A stretch of 64,000 nucleotides of DNA from Agrobacterium vitis (GCF_037039395.1 NZ_CP146244.1:682001-746000); one strand, 5' to 3'. Numbered from the stretch's first letter, positions 9,433 through 19,595 are shown. The notes: a model not told the origin generated them from the letters alone. A program made the numbers and translations.

Positions 9433-9865
9433 TTTCGGTTCTTTTTTCTTGATGCGGCGCAGCGGAAACACTGCGGCATGGATTAACGATCTGGCGGAGC
9501 GATGGCCGTGGCTGCGGCTCGAATACGCAAGTGCCGGCCCGCAACGCGGAGGAGAACGTGATTGTTCCGCAAAAATGCCTGACCGTGATTTCGGCGTGTT
9601 GGCTGCGGGCAACCGCGACTGACAACTGACCACTTTTGGGAGGAGGAGCAGTTGCAAGCCTTGCTGGCTTATCGCTCCTGATAGGGCACTGCAAGAAGAT
9701 GCAGGGTGTAATCCCGTGCAATTTGAGGGACCGAGCCTTTCGGCCCGGTTTTCTCGATGTGTTTGAGATATTGGTAATTTATGCGAGGCGAAGATGTGTA
9801 AACATCCTCCAGCATCGTGCCGATTCCAGTTTTCCGCACGATGCTGGTGCCTTGTGGCGCGCGGG
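9433..9865. other. 433-bp gap between gluP and cysA, no convincing gene
   Basis: No reading frame here has protein-like character or a good start. It holds a 12-bp perfect inverted repeat (CCAGCATCGTGC 9809-9820, GCACGATGCTGG 9836-9847), just downstream of cysA on its strand and a likely 3' end of the cys transcript. Next to it is a small GATGT/ACATC hairpin (9793-9806). The gluP promoter should lie in the lower part, but no clear hexamers stand out. Confidence 0.55.
9809..9847 (-). terminator. Inverted repeat after cysA, probable 3' end of the sulfate operon
   Basis: Perfect 12-bp arms with a 15-nt loop start 19 bp beyond the cysA stop codon on the minus strand. There is no U-run, so it is either a factor-dependent stop or an mRNA-stabilising hairpin. 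Confidence 0.5.
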
Positions 9866-10903
9866 TCAGGCGCTTGCCGGATAGACTTTCCAGCGTTTGG
9901 GCCGGAAGGATATCCCGGTCCTGTTGGCGGCCGGATGATCGACGGGAACGTCGATTTCCGCCAGATGCCGTGCGCCGCCAAGCTCCAGTTCCAGACGGCG
10001 GGTTCCCGACAGCCTTCGGCTGCTGATCACCGTTCCGGCAAAGCAACCGCCACACCCGTCGACAATCTCGATTTCCTGCGGACGGAAGAACAGGGTGGCA
10101 TTGCCGTTGCCTTCAGATTTGAGCCCGGTTGGCCGGTCATCAAGCCAGATCTCGCCGGATTCGATGCGCACCGGCAATGCCGAGGATTCACCGATGAAAC
10201 GATGAACGAAGGGGGCAGCCGGATTGTCATAGACGTCGTCGGCGGTGCCGACCTGCTCGATGCGGCCCTGGCTCATCACCACCACCCGGTCGGCAAGCTC
10301 CAGCGCTTCTTCCTGGTCGTGGGTGACGAACACGGTGGTATGGCCGGTGCGGTCATGAATTTCCCGCAGCCAGCGCCGCAAATCCTTGCGGACCTGGGCG
10401 TCGAGGGCGCCAAAGGGCTCGTCCAGCAGCAGCACCTTTGGCTCGATTGCCATGGCGCGGGCCAGCGCCACGCGCTGACGCTGACCACCGGAGAGCTGGG
10501 CCGGATAGCGTTTTTCAAGGCCCGACAGCTGTACGAAATCGAGCAGCTCCAAGGCCCGTTTGCGGATTTCCGCCTTGGGCGGACGCGACGACTTTGGCCG
10601 AACGGTGAGGCCGAAGCCGACATTTTCCAGCACGGTCATATGCTTGAACAGCGCATAATGCTGGAACACGAAGCCGACCTGCCGCTCCTGCACCGTCTTG
10701 CGCGACGCATCGTCGTCGCCGAAGAAAATCTGCCCCGCGCTTGGCCGCTCAAGCCCGGCGATCAGCCGCAACAAGGTGGTTTTTCCCGAACCGGACGGAC
10801 CGACAAGCGCGATCAGCTCGCCGGAGCGGATGTCCAGCGACAGTTCGTGGAGAGCGGCAGTCGCGTTGAAGTCTTTACGGATATTGCGAATATTCAGTTC
10901 CAT
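9866..10903 (-). CDS. cysA: Sulfate/thiosulfate ABC transporter ATP-binding protein
   Basis: A 345-residue ATPase from ATG 10903 ([12 protein letters not shown]). A TTG at 10921 would add six residues and overlap the cysW stop, but homologs start at the MEL-type Met. Walker A is [10 protein letters not shown]-loop [13 protein letters not shown], signature [15 protein letters not shown], Walker [13 protein letters not shown]-loop [11 protein letters not shown]; the C-terminal TOBE-like regulatory part contains FFRPQEIEI. It powers CysT-CysW mediated uptake of sulfate or thiosulfate. Last gene of sbp-cysT-cysW-cysA, 14 bp after cysW. Confidence 0.93.
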   Translation of the reverse strand: MELNIRNIRKDFNATAALHELSLDIRSGELIALVGPSGSGKTTLLRLIAGLERPSAGQIFFGDDDASRKTVQERQVGFVFQHYALFKHMTVLENVGFGLTVRPKSSRPPKAEIRKRALELLDFVQLSGLEKRYPAQLSGGQRQRVALARAMAIEPKVLLLDEPFGALDAQVRKDLRRWLREIHDRTGHTTVFVTHDQEEALELADRVVVMSQGRIEQVGTADDVYDNPAAPFVHRFIGESSALPVRIESGEIWLDDRPTGLKSEGNGNATLFFRPQEIEIVDGCGGCFAGTVISSRRLSGTRRLELELGGARHLAEIDVPVDHPAANRTGISFRPKRWKVYPASA

Positions 10904-10917
10904 GAGCGAATTCCCGA

Positions 10918-11787
10918 TCAATGCCCACGGGCAGCCGACAATTGGTCGGCATAGCGCAGTTCAATGGTTGTCTTGAGGACGAGGGTGACCAATGCCAGCC
11001 CAGCCAGCAGTGAAGCGACCGCGAAGGCGGCGGCGAAGTTATATTCGTTATAGAGAATTTCGATATGCAGCGGCATGGTATTGGTCACGCCCCGGATATG
11101 GCCTGAAACCACCGAAACAGCTCCGAATTCGCCCATGGCCCGGGCGTTGCACAGCAGCACGCCATAGAGCAATCCCCAGCGGATATTCGGTAGGGTCACC
11201 CGCCAGAAGGTTTGCCAGCCGCTGGCGCCGAGGCTGATTGCGGCCTCTTCATCGCCAGTGCCCTGCTCCTGCATGACCGGGATCAGTTCGCGCGCCACGA
11301 AAGGGAAGGTGACGAAAATCGTCGCCAGCACGATGCCCGGCACGGCAAACAGGATCTCGACGCCATGGGTGCGCAGCCATGGGCCAAGCAGGCTATTGGA
11401 GCCGAACAGCAGCACATAGACCAGGCCTGAAATCACCGGCGATACCGAAAACGGCAGATCGATCAGGGTAATCAGGAAGGCCTTGCCGCGAAATTCGAAT
11501 TTCGCAATTGCCCAGGCAGCGGCAATGCCGAAGATCACGTTGGCCGGAACGGCAATCGCTGCGACCAGCAGCGTCAGCCGCATAGCCGAGAGGGCATCGG
11601 GTTCGACAAGTGCCTCCAGCCAGGCGCTGGCGCCATTGCGGAATGCCTCGGAAAACACGGCCACCAGCGGAAGCACCAGGAACAGCAACAGAAACAGCAG
11701 CGAGACGAGGATGAGCAGACATTGGACGACAGGCGTTTCAGTCGTCGCTCGATGAAAGGTAGGGGAGCGGCGGTCAGTCATTGCCAT
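10918..11787 (-). CDS. cysW: Sulfate ABC transporter permease CysW
   Basis: A 289-residue inner-membrane permease with about six helices and the binding-protein-dependent permease EAA loop ([23 protein letters not shown]). The sequences [22 protein letters not shown] and [18 protein letters not shown] are typical of CysW, where the second is strongly conserved. It overlaps cysT by 14 nt and pairs with it as the heterodimeric channel for sulfate. Confidence 0.92.
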   Translation of the reverse strand: MAMTDRRSPTFHRATTETPVVQCLLILVSLLFLLLFLVLPLVAVFSEAFRNGASAWLEALVEPDALSAMRLTLLVAAIAVPANVIFGIAAAWAIAKFEFRGKAFLITLIDLPFSVSPVISGLVYVLLFGSNSLLGPWLRTHGVEILFAVPGIVLATIFVTFPFVARELIPVMQEQGTGDEEAAISLGASGWQTFWRVTLPNIRWGLLYGVLLCNARAMGEFGAVSVVSGHIRGVTNTMPLHIEILYNEYNFAAAFAVASLLAGLALVTLVLKTTIELRYADQLSAARGH

Positions 11788-12631
11788 ATTTTCTCCGGCT
11801 TGCAGCCTGAATGAGATTGATCAGCAGAAGCATGGCGAAGGAAATCGCCAGCATGACTGCGCCAACGGCGGTTGCGCCCGCATAGTTGAACTCCTCCAGC
11901 CGGATGACGATGAGAAGCGGTGCGATTTCCGACACATAGGGTACATTGCCGGCAACGAAGATCACCGATCCATATTCCCCGACCCCACGCGCAAGCGCAA
12001 GGGCAAACCCGGTCAGGATGGCAGGTGCCAGGCCCGGCAGCAGCACTTTGAAAATCGTTGCGAAGCGGCTGGCGCCCAGCGTTGCTGCGGCCTCCTCCAC
12101 GTCGCGGTCGATTTCTTCCATGACCGGTTGCACGGTGCGCACCACGAAGGGCAGGCCGATAAACACCATGGCAACGACGATGCCAGCCTGGGTATAGGCG
12201 ACTTTCAGACCGAGCGGCGCAAGGAGCGAGCCGATCCAGCCATTCGGCGCGTAGAGCGAGGCAAGGGCGATACCGGCAACGGCAGTCGGCAACGCGAAGG
12301 GCAGGTCGACCATCGCGTCGATGATCCTCCGTCCCCAGAAATTGTAGCGCACCAGCACCCAGGCGACCAATACGCCGAATACGACATTGAGCATCGCCGC
12401 CAGGATGGCTGAGCCGAAGCTGACCTTCAGGGCCTCAAGCGTCCGCCGGTCGGACGCGATATGCCAGAAATCCGCCCAGCCCAATTCGGCGGAGCGCCAG
12501 ACCAGACCGGACAGGGGAATGAGAACGATGAGGGCGAGGTAAAACACCGTGAAGCCGAACGTCAACCCAAATCCGGGAAGAACGCTCGGCTGACGGAATT
12601 GCCACCTGCCTTGAACAGGACTATGGGCCAT
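11774..12631 (-). CDS. cysT: Sulfate ABC transporter permease CysT (CysU)
   Basis: A 285-residue permease. [20 protein letters not shown], the [21 protein letters not shown] loop and [16 protein letters not shown] mark CysT. It forms the channel with CysW. The gene follows the binding-protein gene by 27 bp and overlaps cysW by 14 nt, so the order is the usual sbp-cysT-cysW-cysA. Expression would be expected to follow sulfur limitation, but no CysB-type site is recognisable to me. Confidence 0.92.
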   Translation of the reverse strand: MAHSPVQGRWQFRQPSVLPGFGLTFGFTVFYLALIVLIPLSGLVWRSAELGWADFWHIASDRRTLEALKVSFGSAILAAMLNVVFGVLVAWVLVRYNFWGRRIIDAMVDLPFALPTAVAGIALASLYAPNGWIGSLLAPLGLKVAYTQAGIVVAMVFIGLPFVVRTVQPVMEEIDRDVEEAAATLGASRFATIFKVLLPGLAPAILTGFALALARGVGEYGSVIFVAGNVPYVSEIAPLLIVIRLEEFNYAGATAVGAVMLAISFAMLLLINLIQAASRRKYGND

Positions 12632-12658
12632 TCTGATTTTCTTACTTTCTAAGCCGTC

Positions 12659-13675
12659 TTACTTTCCGGGCTGATAGATCTGGTCGAACAGGCCGCCATC
12701 AGCGAAGAATTCCGGCTGTACTTTTGCCCAGCCACCGAAATCCTCGATGGTGACAAGATCGACCGATGGGAAGCGCTTCAAATCGGCAGGATCGGCCAGT
12801 TCCGGCTTGGCAGGGCGATAGTAATGCTTGGCAGCGATTTTCTGTCCGGCGTCGGAGTAGAGATAATCGAGATAGGCCTTGGCGACCGTTTCCGTTCCAT
12901 GGGCCTTGGCATTGCCTTCAACGACGGCGACCGACGGTTCTGCCTTGACCGAAACGGATGGTACGACGATGTCGAATTTGTCGGGGCCGAGTTCATCGAT
13001 CGACAGGAAGGCTTCGTTTTCCCAGGCAAGCAGAACGTCGCCGATGCCCCGCTGCACGAAGGTGGTGGTCGAGCCGCGCGCACCGGTATCCAGAACCGGC
13101 ACATGCTTGAACAAGGCGCTCAGGTACTCCTTGGCCTTCTGCTGATCGCCATTATTGGCCTTCAACGCCCAGCCCCAGGCGGCCAGCACGTTCCAGCGGG
13201 CGCCACCAGAGGTTTTCGGGTTGGGGGTAATCACCTCGATCCCGTCCTTGGTAAGGTCGGCCCAGTCCTTGATGCCTTTCGGATTGCCCTTGCGCACCAG
13301 GAATACGATGGTGGATGTATAGGGCGAACTGCTGCTTGGCAGTTTGGTTTTCCAGTCGGCCGGGATCTTGCCGGTCTTTTCGGCAATAGCGGAAATATCC
13401 GCTTCCAATGCCAGCGTCACGACATCGGCCTCAAGACCGTCGATCACCGAGCGGGCCTGAGCGCCGGAACCGCCATGCGACATTCTCACCGAGACGCTGT
13501 CACCGGTTTTTTCCTTCCAATAGGAAGCGAATGCCGGGTTAAAATCCTTGTACAGCTCGCGCGTCGGGTCGTAGCTGACGTTGAGCAGTGTCACGTTGGC
13601 CGCAACAGCGGGCATGGCGAGGCTTGCGGCTATCGCCAGCGTGGCAATGATCTTCACGGTACTAAAACGGGACAT
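12659..13675 (-). CDS. sbp: Periplasmic sulfate-binding protein
   Basis: A 338-residue binding protein. ATG 13675 is chosen because it is preceded by AAGGAG and begins the signal peptide [19 protein letters not shown] (cleavage near AVA-AN); the longer frame from 13732 runs into the promoter. Family marks include [33 protein letters not shown], the WENEAFLS segment and [20 protein letters not shown], a sulfate-pocket signature. First gene of the cys operon. The LacI-family gene at 13869 lies upstream on the same strand but is functionally unrelated. Confidence 0.93.
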   Translation of the reverse strand: MSRFSTVKIIATLAIAASLAMPAVAANVTLLNVSYDPTRELYKDFNPAFASYWKEKTGDSVSVRMSHGGSGAQARSVIDGLEADVVTLALEADISAIAEKTGKIPADWKTKLPSSSSPYTSTIVFLVRKGNPKGIKDWADLTKDGIEVITPNPKTSGGARWNVLAAWGWALKANNGDQQKAKEYLSALFKHVPVLDTGARGSTTTFVQRGIGDVLLAWENEAFLSIDELGPDKFDIVVPSVSVKAEPSVAVVEGNAKAHGTETVAKAYLDYLYSDAGQKIAAKHYYRPAKPELADPADLKRFPSVDLVTIEDFGGWAKVQPEFFADGGLFDQIYQPGK

Positions 13676-13704
13676 TGCGATCTCCTTAACCCCTAAGACT
13701 TCAA

Positions 13705-13732
13705 AATCTATTGAGGTTGTAGAGTATGTCAA
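13705..13732 (-). promoter_or_regulatory. Candidate sigma-70-type promoter of the sbp-cysTWA operon
   Basis: On the minus strand TTGACA (13732-13727) is followed after 16 bp by TAGATT (13710-13705), 29 bp before the sbp start codon at 13675. The -35 is perfect; the -10 is fair. This agrees with placing the sbp start at 13675. Confidence 0.5.
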
Positions 13733-13868
13733 CGGCCAAGGCCAATTCGAGAGAGAACATGCCTCTGGCTGCTGCTAACTGAGCAATTTCAAGCGTAATT
13801 CCAGCGAGGCGGGGAGGATTTTTGCGGCGCTGGTCAAGGATGATCCCAAGCACAGTCTTGTGGCAGGT

Positions 13869-14906
13869 CTATGTCAGCAGGTCGAAGGCATCGCTTTCGC
13901 CCGGTACCAGTTCCAAGGGCCAGAGACGGTTGCGGGCATGGGTTCTGTAGGTTTCCGCATAATCCGGCATTGAGGCGAGCAAGGTTTCGGCCAGTTCCAC
14001 CCCGAGATCCTCCAGGGAAAGGCGGTAGCAGGTCAGGGCGGGTTGCAGAAACCGGGCACGGGGCGCTTCGCGAAACCCAATGACGGCCATGTGCTGGCCG
14101 GGGATGACGCCAGCCTCAGCCAGCCGCCGGTATAGGCCGATCGCCATGAGTTCGTAAATCAGGATAATGGCGGTCGGGCGCGGATTAAGCGCCAGCAACT
14201 CGCTGCCGACGCTATAGCCGCCGCTTTCGCTGGATTTTGCCCGCAGAACCAAGGCTGGATCGAAGGCCAGACCATTGCGCTCCAGCGCTGATCGATAGGC
14301 ATCGGTAAACACGGTGCCGAGGTTGATATCGGTGCAGGGGGCGGCGATGGCAATGCGCCGATGACCTTTCGATACCAGCCGGTCGACGGCGGAATTGGCG
14401 ACGCCGGCAAAATCGAGGTCGATCCAGGTATGGCTGCCGCCGGATGTGCTGCGCCCCAGCGTCACGAAAGGTATCTTCGTCTTGATCAGCAGATCGATAC
14501 GCTTATCGACCCGTTGCGTGGCGGAAATGATCATCGCATCGACCAGGCGGCGGGCCACCATGCGCTGGAGATATTCCAGGGGGTCTTCGTCGGCGGGGCA
14601 GGGGAGCAGGACGAGGTCCAGATTGTGACGGGCAAACACCGTTTGCAAACCGTCCATGACACCGAAAAAGAAGTTGTCGCTGTTGTCGACATTGTCCTTG
14701 CCGGACTCGATCATCAGTCCGATGACATTGGTCGTTCCCTTGCGCAGGCTGCGGCCCGACTGATTGGCGACATAGCCCAGCTGTTCTGCGGCCTCCAGCA
14801 CCCGCCGTCGCGTTTCCGCGTTGACGTCGGGGCGTCCATTCAGCGCGCGCGACACGGTCCCGATGGAGATGTCGAGATGTTTTGCAAGCTGATGTATGCC
14901 CTTCAT
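13869..14906 (-). CDS. LacI-family transcriptional regulator
   Basis: A 345-residue repressor: N-terminal HTH with IHQLAKHLDISIGTVSRALN and GRPDVNAETRRRVLEAAEQL, the hinge region YVANQSGRSLRKG, then a periplasmic-binding-like effector domain (TNVIGLM, GRSTSGGSHTWIDLDFAG). The start has GGGAGA upstream. It is transcribed away from the sugar operon at 15263, and a perfect LacI-type palindrome sits on that operon's promoter, so it very probably represses the operon until its sugar is present. The effector is unknown but should be the transported substrate or its first metabolite. Confidence 0.93.
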   Translation of the reverse strand: MKGIHQLAKHLDISIGTVSRALNGRPDVNAETRRRVLEAAEQLGYVANQSGRSLRKGTTNVIGLMIESGKDNVDNSDNFFFGVMDGLQTVFARHNLDLVLLPCPADEDPLEYLQRMVARRLVDAMIISATQRVDKRIDLLIKTKIPFVTLGRSTSGGSHTWIDLDFAGVANSAVDRLVSKGHRRIAIAAPCTDINLGTVFTDAYRSALERNGLAFDPALVLRAKSSESGGYSVGSELLALNPRPTAIILIYELMAIGLYRRLAEAGVIPGQHMAVIGFREAPRARFLQPALTCYRLSLEDLGVELAETLLASMPDYAETYRTHARNRLWPLELVPGESDAFDLLT

Positions 14907-15084
14907 GCCAGATACTTTCTCCCTGAAGTCACCTCACCCAGAGGCGCTAAGATGAGCAGGCCGGTTGTAAATTCCATGCTCTGCCTTGTCCGGTGTACTG
15001 CAAAATTTCGCAAGCAGGAATCGGTTTTTCCCTTGAGCCTGACGCAGTTTATCGTGTCGCGGAATGCAATGACCACGCCGCGTA

Positions 15085-15114
15085 TTGACATGAGACGAAA
15101 ACCACGATTAGTAT
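15085..15114 (+). promoter_or_regulatory. Candidate promoter of the sugar operon
   Basis: TTGACA (15085-15090) and TAGTAT (15109-15114) are 18 bp apart, upstream of the oxidoreductase gene. The operator palindrome starts at the next base, so a bound LacI-type protein would block the start site. Confidence 0.5.
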
Positions 15115-15128
15115 CGTAAACGTTTACG
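15115..15128. promoter_or_regulatory. LacI-family operator palindrome
   Basis: CGTAAACGTTTACG is a perfect 14-bp palindrome with the central CG typical of LacI/GalR-family operators. It lies directly after the candidate -10 box of the sugar operon and faces the LacI-type gene. Confidence 0.75.
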
Positions 15129-15262
15129 GAAACCGATGCAAAGAGGAGTTTGCGCGGCTGGAGGCTGTCGGAAGAGCACTTGCTGTTCCGACCTATCGAA
15201 AACCGGAAACTGAAACCATGTCTGGCGCGATAGCGACCGGATGGGATGCAAGGGAGGATATC

Positions 15263-16303
15263 TTGCAATTCAAAGCCGTTTTATGCGGGTGCGGAGCTAT
15301 GGCCAAAGGCTGGCTCCGGGCCATTGCCGACACGCCCTCGCTTGCCGAGCGAATTTCTATTGTCGGGCTCGTTGACGTCAACGTTTCAGCAGCCGAGGCC
15401 CTGGCAGAGGAGTTCGGCCTCGAAGGTGCGGTGACAGGAAGCAGTCTTGCCGATGTTCTCGAGCAGACGGCGCCTGATCTGGTCTTCGATGTCGTCATCC
15501 CGGCTGCCCGCTTCGATATCGTGTCCACCGCGCTGAAAGCCGGATGCCACGTGCTCAGTGAAAAACCCATGGCCAATACGCTGGAAGAGGCGAAGGCCCT
15601 GGTCAAGCTAGCCACTGAGACGGGGCGTATCCACGCCGTCGTGCAGAACCGCCGCTTCATTCAAGGGGTCCGCCGGATGCGGCAATTCCTGGACAGCGGC
15701 GCGATCGGCGAGTTGACGGCAGTGCATTGCGATTTCTTCCTGGCACCGCATTTCGGCGGGTTCCGGGATGAGATGGAGCATGTCCTGCTGCTCGACATGG
15801 CAATCCATACATTCGATGCCGCCCGTTTCATAGCCAATCGTCAGCCGCTGGCTGCCTATTGCGTGGAGCGCAATCCGCAAGGCTCCTGGTATGCCCATGG
15901 CGCCAGCGCCAATGCGATCTTCGAGTTCGCTGACGATGTGGTCTTCACCTATCGCGGCTCCTGGTGCGCCGAAGGGCGCAGGACCAGTTGGGAAAGTGCG
16001 TGGCGGCTGGTCGGCAGCAAAGGCATGCTGACTTGGGACGGGGAAGAGACGTTTGAGGCCTCCATTGCCGCAGACGAACCCGGCCTGTTGCGTGGATATA
16101 CGACCGTAAACGTTTCTGAAGACGTCGCGCCGGGCGAGACGCACGGCCATGCCAGCGTGTTGGAAAGCTTCATTGCGGCAGTTGCCGGTGGCGATCCGCC
16201 TGAAACCGCCGGTTTCGACAATATCAACAGTCTTGCCATGGTGTTTGCCGCTATCGAAAGCGCGCAGAGCGGCAAGCGTATCGACATTTCAGCTTCGCTA
16301 TAA
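15263..16303 (+). CDS. Gfo/Idh/MocA-family NAD(P)-dependent oxidoreductase
   Basis: From TTG 15263 this gives 346 residues. GGGAGG sits 6 nt upstream of that TTG, and the protein then begins directly at the dinucleotide-binding strand FKAVLCGCGAMAKGWL. An in-frame ATG at 15218 would add 15 residues but lacks a ribosome site. CHVLSEKPMANTLEEA carries the family's EKP lysine motif, and a later conserved part has HFGGFRDEMEHVLLLDMAIHTFD with the catalytic-region His. It probably oxidises a sugar, inositol or keto-sugar. First gene of an operon with an isomerase and a complete sugar ABC transporter; a weaker copy of the operator sequence lies inside it at 16105-16118. Confidence 0.85.
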   Translation: MQFKAVLCGCGAMAKGWLRAIADTPSLAERISIVGLVDVNVSAAEALAEEFGLEGAVTGSSLADVLEQTAPDLVFDVVIPAARFDIVSTALKAGCHVLSEKPMANTLEEAKALVKLATETGRIHAVVQNRRFIQGVRRMRQFLDSGAIGELTAVHCDFFLAPHFGGFRDEMEHVLLLDMAIHTFDAARFIANRQPLAAYCVERNPQGSWYAHGASANAIFEFADDVVFTYRGSWCAEGRRTSWESAWRLVGSKGMLTWDGEETFEASIAADEPGLLRGYTTVNVSEDVAPGETHGHASVLESFIAAVAGGDPPETAGFDNINSLAMVFAAIESAQSGKRIDISASL

Positions 16304-16308
16304 GGACC

Positions 16309-17247
16309 ATGACTGTGAGCAATCCTGCAAAATCCATTCGTATCGGCACCATGATCAGCGGCAATAACGGCGATGCCGCCACCCGCATCCGGGAAATCGC
16401 CGGTCTCGGTTTCGAAAGTTTCGAGCCATTTTTCTGGCAGACGACCAAGGGCCAGAACCTTGCCGAACTCGGCAAGCGCTGCATCGATGCTATCGGCGAC
16501 CGGGACATCACCATTTCGACGCTCGGCATGTTCGGCAATCCGCTTGAAGAAACCGACATCGACTTTGAGACGCTGGAGGGCTGGAAGCAATGTATCGACA
16601 ATGCCCATCATTTCGGCGCGACCTGCGTTGCCGGCTTTACCGGGCGGCTGCGGGGCAAGGTGCTGACCGAAAGCCTGCCACGCTACCGCGAAATCTGGAG
16701 CGAGCTGGCCAAGCGCGCCGCCGACAAGGGTATTCGCATCGCTTTTGAAAACTGCGCCATGGACGGCAACTGGCAGAGCGGTGACTGGAATATCGCCCAC
16801 AACCCCGATGCCTGGGAGTTGATGTTCAACGAGACCCCGGATGACAATATCGGCCTTGAATGGGAACCCTGCCATCAGATGGTCTATCTGATCGATCCCC
16901 TGCCGCAGATCCGCAAATGGGCATCCAAGATTTTCCACGTGCATGGCAAGGACGCCACCATTCGCTGGGATGTCATTCGTGAACACGGCATTTTCGGCAA
17001 GGAGCCTTTCGTGTTCATGCGCACGCCCGGCTTCGGCGACAGCAATTGGACCAATGTGATCAGCGAGTTGCGCCTTGCTGGCTATAGCGGCGCCATCGAT
17101 ATCGAAGGCTGGCACGATCCCGTCTACCGCGACGCTTTGGAAATGACCGGCCAGGTCCATGCGCTCAACCATCTGAAACAGGCGCGTGGTGGCGATTTCA
17201 TCGACGAAACCGCCGTCTATGGCGGGGGAGACCCAACGCTGAAATAG
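16309..17247 (+). CDS. Sugar phosphate isomerase/epimerase family protein (TIM barrel)
   Basis: A 312-residue AP-endonuclease-2/xylose-isomerase-like TIM barrel. Metal-site type residues are seen in IAFENCAMDGNW (Glu), GLEWEPCHQM (Glu and His), FHVHGKDA (His-x-His) and GAIDIEGWHDP (Glu). Such enzymes interconvert keto-sugars, inosose or related cyclitols. It begins 5 bp after the oxidoreductase stop with AAGGA before the ATG, so the two enzymes are made together and likely act in consecutive steps on the sugar imported by the downstream transporter. Confidence 0.88.
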   Translation: MTVSNPAKSIRIGTMISGNNGDAATRIREIAGLGFESFEPFFWQTTKGQNLAELGKRCIDAIGDRDITISTLGMFGNPLEETDIDFETLEGWKQCIDNAHHFGATCVAGFTGRLRGKVLTESLPRYREIWSELAKRAADKGIRIAFENCAMDGNWQSGDWNIAHNPDAWELMFNETPDDNIGLEWEPCHQMVYLIDPLPQIRKWASKIFHVHGKDATIRWDVIREHGIFGKEPFVFMRTPGFGDSNWTNVISELRLAGYSGAIDIEGWHDPVYRDALEMTGQVHALNHLKQARGGDFIDETAVYGGGDPTLK

Positions 17248-17261
17248 CATGAAGTCTCGAG

Positions 17262-17289
17262 ATCGTCCGGCATGGAGGTGTCGGGCGAT
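17262..17289 (+). other. Intercistronic hairpin before the binding-protein gene
   Basis: ATCGTCCGGCA (17262-17272) pairs with TGTCGGGCGAT (17279-17289), giving 11 bp with two G-U pairs and a 6-nt loop. It lies between the isomerase gene and the binding-protein gene and could act as an RNA processing or stability element. Confidence 0.4.
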
Positions 17290-17322
17290 TGGAGGACGGG
17301 ATAGAAACGGAGGAGGAAACCC

Positions 17323-18555
17323 ATGATCATCAACAGACGTGCCTTGATCGCTGTGCTGGCTCTTGCCACGGCTTGTCCGCTTGCATCGACCGCCCGGGCG
17401 GACGACGTTACACTCAATCTCTGGTCGCTCGACAAGGATATCCAGCCTGCGCCAAATCTGGTCAAGCAATTCAACGCACTCAACAATGGCATCAAGATCG
17501 AGTATCGGCTCCTTCAGTTCGACGATGTCGTAACGGAAGCGATGCGCGCCTATTCAACCGGACAGGCGCCAGATATCATCGCGGTCGATAATCCGGAACA
17601 CGCGCTGTTTGCCTCGCGGGGCGCTTTCCTCGATCTTACCGACATGATCGCCAAGTCGGATGTGATCAAGCCACAGAACTATTTTCCGGGGCCTCTGGCA
17701 TCTGTGACCTGGAAGGAGCGCTATTTCGGCGTGCCGAAAGCCACCAACACCATCGCGCTTTACTATAACCGCGACATGTTCAAGGCCAAGGGTCTCGATC
17801 CACTGAAGCCACCGCAGACCTGGGACGAACTTGTGGCCGCTGCCCGCAAGCTGAACGACCCGGCCAAGAACGTTTACGGCCTCGCTTTTTCCGCCAAGGC
17901 CAGTGAAGAGGGAACGTTCCAGTTTCTGCCATGGGCGCAGATGGGCGGCGGCGGCTATGACCATATCAATGCTCCGGGCGCGGTAAAGGCGCTGGAGACC
18001 TGGAAAACCATCATGACCGAAAAACTGGCCTCGCCGGATACGCTGACCCGTGGCCAGTGGGATTCGACCGGCACGTTTAATTCCGGCAATGCCGCCATGG
18101 CGATTTCGGGGCCGTGGGAACTCGACCGCATGCTGAAGGAAGCCAAGTTCGACTGGGGCGTCGCCCTCCTGCCGGTGCCGAGCCCCGGCGCTGAACGGTC
18201 TTCCGGCATGGGCGATTTCAACTGGGCGATCTTTTCCAGCACCAAGCACCCGGCGGAAGCCTTCAAGGCGCTGGAATTCTTTGCTTCCCAGGACAAGGAC
18301 ATGTTCAAGAATTTCGGACAGCTACCAGCCCGGTCCGACATCGCTATTCCACCATCGGGTTCGCCTTTGAAGGATGCGGCGCTGCAAGTGTTTCTCGAGC
18401 AGATGAAATATGCCAAGCCCCGCGGGCCGCATCCGGCCTGGCCAAAAATCTCCAAGGCGATCCAGGACGCCATCCAGGCCGCACTGACTGGCCAGATGAC
18501 GCCCAAGGATGCGCTGGACCAGGCGCAGAAAAAGATCAAAGCCGCCCTGGGCTGA
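17323..18555 (+). CDS. Sugar ABC transporter substrate-binding protein, family 1
   Basis: A 410-residue periplasmic binding protein with signal peptide [19 protein letters not shown] (cleavage near ARA-DD). SBP_bac_1 marks are LNLWSLDKD, the [14 protein letters not shown] segment, [21 protein letters not shown] and the later [10 protein letters not shown] strong GGAGGAGG site precedes ATG 17323. It delivers a mono- or oligosaccharide-like solute to the permease pair encoded next. Binding proteins are made in excess of the permeases, which fits the 137-bp gap with a hairpin downstream. Confidence 0.92.
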   Translation: MIINRRALIAVLALATACPLASTARADDVTLNLWSLDKDIQPAPNLVKQFNALNNGIKIEYRLLQFDDVVTEAMRAYSTGQAPDIIAVDNPEHALFASRGAFLDLTDMIAKSDVIKPQNYFPGPLASVTWKERYFGVPKATNTIALYYNRDMFKAKGLDPLKPPQTWDELVAAARKLNDPAKNVYGLAFSAKASEEGTFQFLPWAQMGGGGYDHINAPGAVKALETWKTIMTEKLASPDTLTRGQWDSTGTFNSGNAAMAISGPWELDRMLKEAKFDWGVALLPVPSPGAERSSGMGDFNWAIFSSTKHPAEAFKALEFFASQDKDMFKNFGQLPARSDIAIPPSGSPLKDAALQVFLEQMKYAKPRGPHPAWPKISKAIQDAIQAALTGQMTPKDALDQAQKKIKAALG

Positions 18556-18627
18556 GCGTCGACACCATTCCGCAATCACGTCATGCGCCGTCAATGCGCG
18601 TGGCATGGCTACCCTTTCCTCCCGGCC

Positions 18628-18660
18628 GGGGCTGCATTTCTCCTGTGAGAATGCGGCCCC
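18628..18660 (+). other. Stable hairpin between binding-protein and permease genes
   Basis: GGGGCTGCATT pairs with the GC-rich right arm ending AATGCGGCCCC (one bulge, one G-U). Hairpins at this position in ABC operons commonly protect the upstream binding-protein mRNA and reduce read-through to the permeases. No T-run follows. Confidence 0.5.
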
Positions 18661-18692
18661 TGGACGGCGCTCTGAATGGAGAAAGAGGTCTC

Positions 18693-19595
18693 ATGAAACG
18701 GATCATGTCGAGTATTGTCGATGGGCGTGGCTTCGACTTCGGTCTGGCCGGGGTGCCGCTGGCCTTTCTTCTGGTCATGTCAGGTCTGCCGTTGATCTAT
18801 AATATCGTGATGAGCTTTCAGGAGGTTGACATGTTCAGCCTTGGAACCTTTTCCCGTCCCTTTGTCGGTTTTCAGAACTATATCGACCTGATGGCGCAAC
18901 CGGAAACGCTGCCCATATTCACCAATACGGCGATTTTCGTTGTGGCATCGATTGCCGGGCAATTCCTTCTGGGCTTTGGCCTGGCTCTGTTCTTCGGCGT
19001 GGGATTTCCCGGTTCCTCCTGGCTGCGCGGCCTGTTTCTGGTGTCCTGGATCATGCCCGGCCTCGTCGTCGGTGCGACCTGGAACTGGATCCTCTCAGGT
19101 GATTTCGGCGTATTCAATTATATGCTGCGTGAAACCGGGCTGATCAGCGCCAATATCTTCTGGCGGTCCGATCCGGCCTATGCGCTCTGGGCGGTGATTA
19201 TCGCCAATGTCTGGCTGGGCACGTCCTTCAACATGATCCTGCTATCGGTCGGGCTATCCGGCATCCCCAAGGATCTGTATGAGGCAGCGCAACTGGATGG
19301 CGCGACCGTGCTGCAACGGTTCTACACCATCACTTTGCCGATGATGCGCTCGTCTATCGGTGCGCTGGTGTCGCTGGGGCTGATCTTTACCTTGCAGCAA
19401 TTCGATCTGTTTGCCGCCATTACCTCCGGTGGACCAGCCAATGCCTCGAATGTGGCGCAGTATTGGGCCTGGGATCTGTCTTTCCGGCAATATGACTTCG
19501 CCAAGGGTGCGACGGTTTCGGTGATCATGACTATCTTCGTGCTTCTTGCGTCGCTCGTCTATGTCCGCTCTACACGTCATGAGGTGCGCGGATGA
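18693..19595 (+). CDS. Sugar ABC transporter permease (MalF/UgpA type)
   Basis: A 300-residue permease from ATG 18693, preceded by AGAAAGAGG; the frame is open from 18594 but that part is not membrane-like. About six helices; the EAA motif is DLYEAAQLDGATVLQRFYTITLP; WIMPGLVVGATWNWIL and QQFDLFAAITSGGPANAS are typical family-1 permease segments. It forms the channel with the next gene product, whose start overlaps its stop by 4 nt. Confidence 0.9.
   Translation: MKRIMSSIVDGRGFDFGLAGVPLAFLLVMSGLPLIYNIVMSFQEVDMFSLGTFSRPFVGFQNYIDLMAQPETLPIFTNTAIFVVASIAGQFLLGFGLALFFGVGFPGSSWLRGLFLVSWIMPGLVVGATWNWILSGDFGVFNYMLRETGLISANIFWRSDPAYALWAVIIANVWLGTSFNMILLSVGLSGIPKDLYEAAQLDGATVLQRFYTITLPMMRSSIGALVSLGLIFTLQQFDLFAAITSGGPANASNVAQYWAWDLSFRQYDFAKGATVSVIMTIFVLLASLVYVRSTRHEVRG

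Larger units (their letters stand above)
14907..15262. promoter_or_regulatory. Divergent control region between the LacI gene and the sugar operon
   Basis: This gap holds the promoters of both genes and no protein-like frame. The part near 15085-15128 has promoter hexamers and the operator described separately. The remaining 170 bp next to the regulator start shows no further palindrome of note. Confidence 0.6.

Noticed and set aside
9720..9775. CCGAGCC-TTTC-GGCCCGG hairpin with TTTT as a plus-strand terminator
   Set aside because: Both adjoining genes are on the minus strand, so there is no plus-strand transcript for it to end, and the T-run is short.
15949..17469. 506-codon open frame on the minus strand
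   Set aside because: It runs antisense across the oxidoreductase and isomerase genes, whose motifs are unmistakable; the frame reflects GC-rich codon bias.
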